From a virus, in IMG/VR virus record IMGVR_UViG_3300032291_001217, positions 1 to 39,531 of that record: a stretch of 39,531 bases of DNA, one strand, 5' to 3'. The notes beneath the pieces are model-generated. The model ran no database searches. It was not told the origin of the DNA and saw nothing but the letters and a program-made list of their open reading frames with translations. This document shows, in pieces, positions 28,941 through 35,800 of the stretch (the stretch's first letter is position 1; every line of letters begins with the position of its first letter). Made by a program: the position numbers and the translations under genes.

Positions 28941-29213
28941 TTAACAGTCCCACTTTCTCAGGCTCTTATTGATCCTGCTGTTAGGGTCCCGAGCAGTCTT
29001 GGCCGACGTCAACTTTTTCTTCATGCCCGACATGCGAGCACAAAAAGATTTGCGCCTCGCAGCCGAGGTCTCGGATCGGGCAGCCTGCTTCCTGCTGACC
29101 GGGGCCTTTAGGTTCCCGCCTGTAGACCGATTGTAGCTACGACGTCCGGCCTCATTCAGCCCACCTTCCGGGTTTTTACCCAGGGCCCTTTGCCATGCTG
29201 GACTATCGGCCAT
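28941..29213 (-). CDS. DUF6321-like small phage protein
   Basis: A 90-residue very basic protein. It starts with S-P-A-W-Q-R-A-L-G-K-N-P-E-G-G-L-N, continues G-R-R-S-Y-N-R-S-T-G-G-N-L-K-A-P-V and carries K-S-F-C-A-R-M-S-G-M-K-K-K-L, then T-A-R-D-P-N-S-R-I-N-K and K-W-D-C at the end. This matches the DUF6321 pattern of marine and freshwater phages. ATG 29213 has AAAGGAGG six bases upstream. Its role is unknown; the charge suggests nucleic-acid binding. Confidence 0.85.
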   Translation of the reverse strand: MADSPAWQRALGKNPEGGLNEAGRRSYNRSTGGNLKAPVSRKQAARSETSAARRKSFCARMSGMKKKLTSAKTARDPNSRINKSLRKWDC

Positions 29214-29361
29214 AACCAACCTCCTTTGCTGTTAGTTTTGACCTCTCAAACGCCTTCGCGGTCGGCGCTCCCTTCGAGCCGGGTTTCCTCATTCTCTCTT
29301 TCGAGCCAGCTTTAATCCTGGCCCTCTTCTTGTGAATGTTTGCGTATAGTCCTGGTTTCAT
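29203..29361 (-). CDS. Small conserved basic phage protein
   Basis: A 52-residue protein: M-K-P-G-L-Y-A-N-I-H-K-K-R-A-R-I-K-A-G-S, then R-M-R-K-P-G-S-K-G-A-P-T-A-K-A-F. This is a recurrent short phage protein found right before DUF6321 genes, as here. A strong AAAAGGAGG ribosome site precedes ATG 29361. It overlaps the DUF6321 start by 11 bases. Probably nucleic-acid binding; role unknown. Confidence 0.8.
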   Translation of the reverse strand: MKPGLYANIHKKRARIKAGSKERMRKPGSKGAPTAKAFERSKLTAKEVGYGR

Positions 29362-29373
29362 TTTTTCCTCCTT

Positions 29374-30246
29374 TTAAGCCACACCTTTGGGTTTGAATTT
29401 CTTGTCAAAGCACCACAGTGCCAGGCAGTGCTGAAAAGCACTCCAGCCATCTTCCAACTCCTGCTCGCTCCACTTGTGAACGTATGGGGCGGACGGAGTC
29501 TTCGACGACAGGATCACCGACATGCAGTGCACTTCTTTGCCAAGGGCCTTCCTATAGGCCCCTAGTTGCATCGCGTCGTGTGGGTACACCGGGCGCCTGG
29601 ATGCTGTGACCTTATCCGGGTCGAACGATCTGTTTTTCAGATCGATTAGGCATGTGCCATACTCGCAGTGATCGATCAGCGCGTCCGCCTTCCCGGCGTA
29701 TCCAGCACCGACCAGCACTTTCTCTTCCCAATGGGAGGAGACGACCTCGGAGTTGATCCACTTCACCATGTGCTCCGCGAAGGGCAGTAGATCCTCGCGA
29801 ATCTCAATATCCTTTACGGATACAGGCTCCTTCTTCTCGCGTAGCAGTGGTAGCAGTCTCTCCTGCACGTCATGCATGGCAGTGCCATGGTTCGACGCCT
29901 TCTTAGTTACTGCCTTGCTCAACTCCTCAACTGCCGAGGCCCAATCTTCCAGGGTTTCCCCGGGAAGTCTCGGGCGCTCGTCGGCTGCGAGTAGGATTTG
30001 AGTTATTTTCCATGCATTCAGTTGGGGGGCATCCTTCACTTTGATCACCGAAGTGACCGACGGAAGCAAATCAATTCCTTCCTTGGCTAACTTCCTCACG
30101 TCCCGGAGCGTCGTAGGACGGTCAAATCCTGACGCGTCCGGGACCGTGTGGTAAGCCTCTCCGTCAGTCGAGTACCAGTGCGCGGAGAATTCCGCGGACA
30201 CTAATCTCGTCGGCGTTTCCGAATGAGTGGAGAGTTCCAGTGCCAT
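29374..30246 (-). CDS. PD-(D/E)XK exonuclease (RecB/Cas4-like)
   Basis: A 290-residue nuclease. Motifs in order: H-G-T-A-M-H-D-V-Q at 120-128, E174-E175, G-K-A-D-A-L-I-D with D188, L-I-D-L-K-N with D202 and K204, and Q-L-G-A-Y at 227-231. This is the full RecB-nuclease set. It probably resects phage DNA ends for recombination or replication, working with the SSB-like protein encoded just upstream. ATG 30246 overlaps the SSB stop as TAATG; the longer frame to 30330 is rejected. Confidence 0.85.
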   Translation of the reverse strand: MALELSTHSETPTRLVSAEFSAHWYSTDGEAYHTVPDASGFDRPTTLRDVRKLAKEGIDLLPSVTSVIKVKDAPQLNAWKITQILLAADERPRLPGETLEDWASAVEELSKAVTKKASNHGTAMHDVQERLLPLLREKKEPVSVKDIEIREDLLPFAEHMVKWINSEVVSSHWEEKVLVGAGYAGKADALIDHCEYGTCLIDLKNRSFDPDKVTASRRPVYPHDAMQLGAYRKALGKEVHCMSVILSSKTPSAPYVHKWSEQELEDGWSAFQHCLALWCFDKKFKPKGVA

Positions 30247-30863
30247 TAGAACGGTGCTCCGTCGTCGGACGACTCTGGAGACTTGGTCCCGATCAACTCT
30301 TTCGACAACAGGATTTTCTCCCGGAGCCACTTGGGCAGGCTAGGGAATTCGCCACCCTGGCCCTGTTCAATCTCGTATGAGACAAGATTGTTTACGCGCT
30401 CAGGAACGACCATGCCCTTGGGCAATTTGGATGCCGATCCGATCGCAGCGTAGGTCTTGCCGGATACTTGGCTAACCTTGTGAACTACGTTGAGCAGTGC
30501 CGACTTCCCAAGAAAGTCCGTCACCTTGAATGAGGCGAGTTGCTTGGCGTTGAGCGCCGATCCTAGCCAGCCTTCAACGAATTTCCGAAGCGACGCCTTC
30601 GGTCCGATCGACGCGGTAAATTCCGCGGAACAGACCAACGGCTTTTTGATGATGGTGACCTTACCATTCTCTACTTGCTCGAAGTCGTCGTTCTGGTCGC
30701 AGATCTCAAACGCGATCCGGATCTTCTTCAACTCCTTCGTCTCACCTTGGTAGGTGCTCTTTTGGGTTCCGAGGTCAATGACCGAATAGCAGATTGCAGG
30801 ATGCGCTCCCGCCTCTACCAGGGGTCTTTCTTTCATTGTGTTTTCGCTCAATACTAGTGCCAT
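30246..30863 (-). CDS. Single-stranded DNA-binding-like protein (DUF669 type)
   Basis: A 205-residue protein with the typical phage pattern: G-A-H-P-A-I-C-Y-S-V-I-D-L-G-T-Q-K near the N-terminus, I-R-I-A-F-E-I-C, K-A-S-L-R-K-F-V-E-G-W, and F-L-G-K-S-A-L-L-N-V-V-H-K. The end has acidic residues (S-S-D-D-G-A-P-F). Phage proteins of this form bind ssDNA and often sit beside an exonuclease gene, as here. It would coat ssDNA during replication and recombination. Confidence 0.8.
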   Translation of the reverse strand: MALVLSENTMKERPLVEAGAHPAICYSVIDLGTQKSTYQGETKELKKIRIAFEICDQNDDFEQVENGKVTIIKKPLVCSAEFTASIGPKASLRKFVEGWLGSALNAKQLASFKVTDFLGKSALLNVVHKVSQVSGKTYAAIGSASKLPKGMVVPERVNNLVSYEIEQGQGGEFPSLPKWLREKILLSKELIGTKSPESSDDGAPF

Positions 30864-30876
30864 ATGTGTGTCTCCT

Positions 30877-31290
30877 TTATGGTTTATTTGGGTTTATCTG
30901 AGGTGAAGTCTGATGAATGTCTTTTGCGTGTGTGACTGCTGGCAACACGATCGGAAGACTATTGTTCACTAAATCGATCCAATCCTTAAATTTCATTGTG
31001 ACGTGCCATTCGGTTTGATTTCTTCGATGACAGACGATAGGCGTCTTACCAGTTTTTGAATCGTTGGAAGATTGTTGCATCCAATCGTAAATTTTGGTTT
31101 GCTGGCAGTACTTGACCTCGACGTGGTAGGGCCAGAATTCTGATTCGACCAGTACATCACTAGCTCCCCCATCCGGCGACCCGCAGAACTGCTGGGCGCG
31201 CCTAGCCTTCCATCCAGCCTCACTGAGCAGGCTTGATACCTCGCGCTCACCGCGTTTCCCCTTGTTGCGTGACATCTTTCCTCCGCCCAT
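30877..31290 (-). CDS. Hjc-like Holliday junction resolvase / PD-(D/E)XK nuclease
   Basis: A 137-residue enzyme. Motifs: N-K-G-K-R-G-E-R-E at 9-17 (catalytic Glu), Q-Q-F-C-G-S-P-D-G-G-A-S-D-V at 33-46 with D45, and H-V-E-V-K at 56-60 (E58 and K60). This is the archaeal Hjc or phage resolvase layout. It probably resolves branched phage DNA before packaging. An AAGGAGGT ribosome site five bases before ATG 31290 fixes the start, in preference to the second Met. A 94-base gap precedes it. Confidence 0.8.
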   Translation of the reverse strand: MGGGKMSRNKGKRGEREVSSLLSEAGWKARRAQQFCGSPDGGASDVLVESEFWPYHVEVKYCQQTKIYDWMQQSSNDSKTGKTPIVCHRRNQTEWHVTMKFKDWIDLVNNSLPIVLPAVTHAKDIHQTSPQINPNKP

Positions 31291-31384
31291 GGTGACCTCC
31301 TTGTTTCAAGATCACCGGACTCTGCCGAAACACGGCAGTCGGGTCAATACATTATTTTTGGGAAACTTTAATTAGCTTGACTTG
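31291..31384 (-). promoter_or_regulatory. Gap with stem-loop before recombination genes
   Basis: CTGCCG (31322-31327) pairs with CGGCAG (31333-31338) around a five-base loop, upstream of the resolvase. On the minus strand an AT-rich stretch (AATAAT) and a TTGACC hexamer lie before it, but neither forms a convincing promoter with good spacing. It may be an operator or an early promoter region; this is tentative. Confidence 0.35.
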
Positions 31385-31819
31385 TTATATTTTAGATAAA
31401 CTCATCCAGGCAATAGAATCTTCTGGAGATGCGGTGCAAGTTGCTTTTAATTTTCTTGAATCAAATACCCACAGCAAATCCTTGTCCAGCGCAACCAGGA
31501 ATATTAGATCGATGCACTTGCCGTACTGCCTCTTATCGACTCCGCGCCCGGTGCTGAACTTGTAGCTCGGGCCCCTTCTGCCACTGTCGTGCAACCGCGG
31601 GGCGCCACAAGACTTAACCTGGATTCTTTTGAATATCCCATTCCTCTCCGCGACAATATCGTACCCGGCGTTGTCCTCGAATGGGGTCAACACGTTCCAC
31701 CCGGAAGCGAGGAGTCCTGCAATTACCCTGGCAACTCCAACCGCTCCTGTCTGACGATTACCCGGTTGGAGCATTCCCGAAAAGTCGATATCTGTTCGAG
31801 ACTCTGTTTTGAAGACCAT
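31385..31819 (-). CDS. PD-(D/E)XK endonuclease-like protein
   Basis: A 144-residue protein. It contains G-A-V-G-V-A-R-V-I-A-G-L-L-A-S-G-W-N-V, P-F-E-D-N-A-G-Y-D-I-V-A-E at 46-58 and F-K-R-I-Q-V-K-S at 63-70: the D-x-n-E/Q-x-K order of the PDDEXK_9 / intron-endonuclease-like group. ATG 31819 is one option; TTG 31855 and ATG 31774 are others, and none has a good ribosome site. It overlaps the lysozyme end. A third nuclease in this region, it may target host or rival DNA. Confidence 0.65.
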   Translation of the reverse strand: MVFKTESRTDIDFSGMLQPGNRQTGAVGVARVIAGLLASGWNVLTPFEDNAGYDIVAERNGIFKRIQVKSCGAPRLHDSGRRGPSYKFSTGRGVDKRQYGKCIDLIFLVALDKDLLWVFDSRKLKATCTASPEDSIAWMSLSKI

Positions 31820-32582
31820 TGAGGAACTTTTTACGTTCCGGGTTCTGTTCCGCAAGCCTTCTCTCGTAGGTCATCTGCTCGACAGAAACGTTCCTCATTA
31901 CCTCTGATGGGTTTAATCCCTCCAGGGCCTTGAGCGTCTGAGGCCCAAGCGCTCCGTCATCCTTCACCCCAATCGCGCGTTGCAGGAACTTTGTCGCCCC
32001 TCCTACCCCTCGGTTGAATGCCAGGTCCTGGAAGAAGGGCCGGTAAGGCTCGGGAAGTTTAGACGTGAAGGGCTTAGTATATTCTACGACGTACCTGGCA
32101 GCTGCGTCCCGGCGTTCTCCAGGAGGAAGATTCTTCAGCATCTGTGCGGCCGCGGGGTGGTACTTGTCATTGATCCCGGCGACTTCGTAGCTCCCGCCCA
32201 TATCCCCGGAAGGGAGATTGTAGACCATGACGTTCCCGGACTTGTCCTTCCTGGCCTCCATGTCAACTGTTGCCAGGGCTGAGTCGTATTCGTTCTTCGG
32301 GACCTTCGGTCCGATTAGGTTTTGGTCTTGCATAATGTTTTTAGTCACTTCGTCCTCCATTGCTCTTTGCGCTGTTTCTGCCCGGATATCATCCATCGTC
32401 GCAGCCGACCGCATGCGCTCAGACATTGCGACCAGGCGCTGGCCCTTCTCGTCCGTCCACCCCGCCCTCTGTGGCTCCTGCATTTGCCTGGATGCGTTTT
32501 GCCTGTCAAATTCCCCGGCCCCAAATGGGGTAAAAATTCTGCTTGCGCTTAGTTCCGGGATCTGTGTTAGAATGCTTGCCAT
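31758..32582 (-). CDS. GH108-like lysozyme with peptidoglycan-binding end
   Basis: A 274-residue protein. After an extended N-terminus (1-95), E109 (V-D-M-E-A-R-K) matches the catalytic Glu position. D-M-G-G-S-Y-E-V-A-G-I-N follows at 127-138, then F-F-Q-D-L-A-F-N-R-G-V at 183-193 and a PG-binding part L-Q-R-A-I-G-V-K-D-D-G-A-L-G-P at 200-214. This is the GH108 plus PG_binding_3 layout. Coming after the internal virion genes it may be virion-bound and act at entry, or be the main endolysin. ATG 32582 has AGGA about nine bases upstream; the frame to 32642 is rejected. Confidence 0.8.
   Translation of the reverse strand: MASILTQIPELSASRIFTPFGAGEFDRQNASRQMQEPQRAGWTDEKGQRLVAMSERMRSAATMDDIRAETAQRAMEDEVTKNIMQDQNLIGPKVPKNEYDSALATVDMEARKDKSGNVMVYNLPSGDMGGSYEVAGINDKYHPAAAQMLKNLPPGERRDAAARYVVEYTKPFTSKLPEPYRPFFQDLAFNRGVGGATKFLQRAIGVKDDGALGPQTLKALEGLNPSEVMRNVSVEQMTYERRLAEQNPERKKFLNGLQNRVSNRYRLFGNAPTG
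32565..32573 (+). promoter_or_regulatory. Extended -10 promoter, probably giving a leaderless mRNA
   Basis: TGTTAGAAT at 32565-32573 is an extended -10 element. A weak -35-like TTGCGC lies at 32543-32548, 19 bases upstream. The expected start of transcription, about seven bases after the -10, falls at the ATG of the plus-strand gene (32581). No ribosome site precedes that ATG. A leaderless message is therefore likely if the promoter is active. Confidence 0.45.
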
Positions 32583-32853
32583 GAAGAAAATCCTATTGGT
32601 TACAGCATTATCACTCAGTCGTTGTTTCGCCGGGGATCTCACAGATGCAACCGGGAACTACGGTGGTTCCGTCTACCGCACTTCCTACAGTACATCCACA
32701 GGGGAATACGGTGGTTCCATCTTTAGGAACAGGAATCTCTCCGACGCCTCCGGAAACTACGCTGGATACCTCACAAGGAATGGAAGCATTGTCGACGCCA
32801 AGGGAGCCTACGGAGGTTTTATTTCTAGGTTTGGAGATACTGACGTCGAGTGA
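32581..32853 (+). CDS. Secreted GxYxGxxxR repeat protein, only plus-strand gene
   Basis: A 90-residue protein. Residues 1-17 form a signal peptide (M-K-K-I-L-L-V-T-A-L-S-L-S, cleavage near A17-G18). The mature part is four repeats of G-x-Y-G/A-G-x-V/I/L-x-R at 25-33, 41-49, 58-66 and 75-83, spaced 16-17 residues. Repeat Gly and Arg codons differ synonymously (GGG/GGA, CGC/AGG), as expected for selection in this frame. The gene fills the gap between the giant protein's stop and the lysozyme start; its ATG shares CATG with the lysozyme ATG. The repeat recalls short beta-repeat proteins of bacteria. It may be a moron expressed on its own. Confidence 0.7.
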   Translation: MKKILLVTALSLSRCFAGDLTDATGNYGGSVYRTSYSTSTGEYGGSIFRNRNLSDASGNYAGYLTRNGSIVDAKGAYGGFISRFGDTDVE

Positions 32854-32859
32854 GGTCAT
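32611..32859 (-). CDS. Antisense ORF to the secreted repeat protein
   Basis: An 82-codon frame whose ATG overlaps the giant protein's stop as ATGA and has GGAGG seven bases upstream, the standard coupling signal of this genome. The product is Val/Gly/Thr/Pro/Ser-rich (G-E-I-P-V-P, P-C-G-C-T-V-G, P-G-C-I-C-E-I-P-G) and looks less like a folded protein than the plus-strand reading. It may be translated, or be a by-product of the repeat on the other strand. Kept as a low-confidence alternative. Confidence 0.3.
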   Translation of the reverse strand: MTSLDVSISKPRNKTSVGSLGVDNASIPCEVSSVVSGGVGEIPVPKDGTTVFPCGCTVGSAVDGTTVVPGCICEIPGETTTE

Positions 32860-35800
32860 TTTTTAGCCTCCAGTTGTTTTTTAATTAGCCTAGACTTTAC
32901 TGCTGATTCGAGGTCTTGAGTCTGAACATTTCTGGCAGTTGCGCCTCGAACTCCGCGTCCAGTTCGTCCGTCACCGTCCTGTCGGGCCACGCCACGCTCA
33001 GGTAGTTCTCCCGCGTTAGTGGCAGTCCCTCCCTCAGTAGGAACCTGACCGCTCCGTCTTGCCCAGCTAGGGTCTTCAATTCCTCCTGCGAATTTGCTGA
33101 TTGTGTCTCTTGCTTCATCTATTTTTACCTTTCCTTTAGTATAGCTCGACCACACGTCGTCGACAAATGCTTTATTTTTAGCCTGGCCCTTAAACGTCGG
33201 CTTGAATAGGCCACGGATTGCCTCCCAGGTGATGCTTTGCATTTCCCGCGGGAGCACCCCTCGCTCCTTCGCTGCGTTCCTGTAAGCCTCGGCAAATAGT
33301 GCATAGGTACCAGAGGCGCCGACGATTTTAGAAGAGGGTCCTCCGCCAAGATTGTGAAGTACCTCCGTAGACCCACCGGACAGGGGCCGGAGTAGCCCGG
33401 CCGCGACTGCATGCGTATCAATTGTGACGTCTCCAAATTTGGAATTTGGCTGGAGAATGTTGTTGAAGAAGTTCCTGACTTTATGCTCTTCGCCAAGCTG
33501 GTTGTGGATGTTTTCCCTTGCGCCATTCCCAAGAATGCTAATGCCCTTCTCGATCTGTGGGAACGATCCCCATGCCACCTTCCCTTCGCTTCCGTCGTCG
33601 TTGAGCTTTTTGCCAAGAGTCTGTCCGTTCGGACTGTAAACGTCGAATGACCTGGAATTGTTTACCTCGTCCCAGGCCCTTAAAAACACTGCCTTGTCAA
33701 ATGTGTCGCTGATCTGATCATATCTCTTCCCCAACAAATTCTTCTTCGCGGCCTTTGCCAGGATCGCTCTTTTGGGATCAGACTTCAGCCAGTTAAACAT
33801 TTCTTGAGAAAATACTTCTTTCGACTTATTGGTATTAATGTCGATAACCCTGTTTGCCAGGGATACATTCATAAACCAATCCTTCTGGGGCGATAGGACT
33901 GCGAGCACCCCGGCATTCTGCCTAGTATTAGTGCCATACTTGCCAGCCCACTCCTCAGAAATCTTCCTGGCTCCGTCGTACCACTTCTTTGCCTCTTCGC
34001 GCAGTTCCGGCTTAAAAGAGTCGTAAAGGTATAAAAGATTGCCCTTAACGTGATCGACGAATTCACCAAGGATTCCTTCGGTCGTTTTGCTCTTTGGGCT
34101 AAAGCCAGGATACTTCTTAATGAGATCTGCCTGTTTTTTTGCTAGTTCTTTGTCTTTTAGGATTACGTCCAGGCCAATCGTCAGCTTCTCTGTTAGCGGA
34201 TTCTCTGTTGCCCTTACTGCCTTTGGATTCCTCTGACTGACCCAAAACTCTTCGTCTTTTATCTCTTCCGGACTGGCAGGCGCAAACTGCTTCTGCTCCT
34301 CGCCACCGATTAAGCTAGTAAACTTTGGTTCATTCTTGGCAGTACCGGAAAACTCTTTCTCCATCTCCTGCATCTTACGAACCCCGGCGACAACCTCTGG
34401 GGTAATATCAATCTTCCACATTGGAATTTTATCCGGCTCCACAATTCTTGAGCCAGGATTTGACTTCATTGATTCCATTGCGCTTTTCTTGCCGTCCATT
34501 GGCAACGTCCTGCCATCCTGGGTTATTACATAGTAACGGTCGTTTGTTATGGACGACTTCTCTACAGGGGCTCCGTACTGCTTCATGTACTTGCCGATCT
34601 CGGATGGCAACATTTCGTCATAAAACTTTGCCATTCCAGCCTTGCTGTTTTCGGCCATGCCAGGGTATCTTTCCTGTTGCTCTGCGCCTACCGTCCATCC
34701 AATCCATTTCTTCCCTGAGTCAACTGCTTCGGCCAGGGCCCTTTTGAACATTTGAATCGGCCAATCTTTCCGGAACGGTGCGTCCGGTACGCTTTTGTAC
34801 GGATCTATCTTGCTCTCTCCCTCTGCCCTGTACCATCTCGTTTGATCCTCTCTGCTTAACTTGTCAAATTCAATTGGATCACCGTACTTCTTTCTGAATT
34901 CATTTTCTAATTTTACCAGACTATCATCCTCTTTATATCCGTACTTTCTTCCTTCCTGGTGCCTATCGCTTTGAATCTCTTCAATGAACAACCCATCGCG
35001 TCCGGCGGAGTCTGGTCTTTCGTCCAGGCGCATGTGCGCGATATAATCAGTAACCTTTGGGTAATGTTTCGATATGTATGCTTTTTCGATCGGGCCTTCC
35101 GGGAGTTTTGCGTCGTATTTTCTCGCCATGTCGACAATTTCCTGCGTGACGGTATCATTAAATTCAACCACCCTGTCGTTCATCGAGATATCGTCACCGC
35201 TAATTCTTCCGTAATCCAACTCATCAAGCCCGGCTGCGCTTATGTCTGTGAGGAAATCGTCCGCATCTTGCGCGTTCTTGAATTCAATTTTATACGGTCC
35301 TTCTCCCCTGACTCCCGACTCCTTCTTTTTAGAAAGCACAACTTCTCTGTAATTTTTTCCTCCAGGGATCGTGTACCCTCCAAACCTTGGCGCATTCCCT
35401 GATACTGAGGCCCTATCAAATTGCTCTGCCCTTGCGTTCAAGTGCTCTGCTTTTTTCATCATGCGATCAAAAGTTTCGTAAATCTTGCTTTCACCGATTT
35501 TCCCAAGATTTGTTGGAGAATTCTTTAGGAATGCCCTTGCTTCCTCTTCTGCAGCCATTGCCATCCTTGTGAGTTGGCTGGATGTGGAAATATTGTCGCG
35601 ACGATTCTGTAAATCCATCATCTCTCCGTAGGCACCATCGCCCATCTCGTCGTCCATTCCTCCCAGGGGATTAGCTGAATCTGCAACCTCAAGCTCATTC
35701 AGTCTTACAATGTCCTGCTCGTTTAAGGCAGTTTTTGAGCCTTTTGCTGAACCGTATCTTGTCTCTTCAAGCTGGACCTTGCCCCTTCCAGCCAGGAATT

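Noticed and set aside
32582-32642. N-terminal extension of the lysozyme to 32642
   Set aside because: ATG 32582 has AGGA at proper distance; the extension is unlike the family and overlaps the plus-strand gene's signal peptide region.
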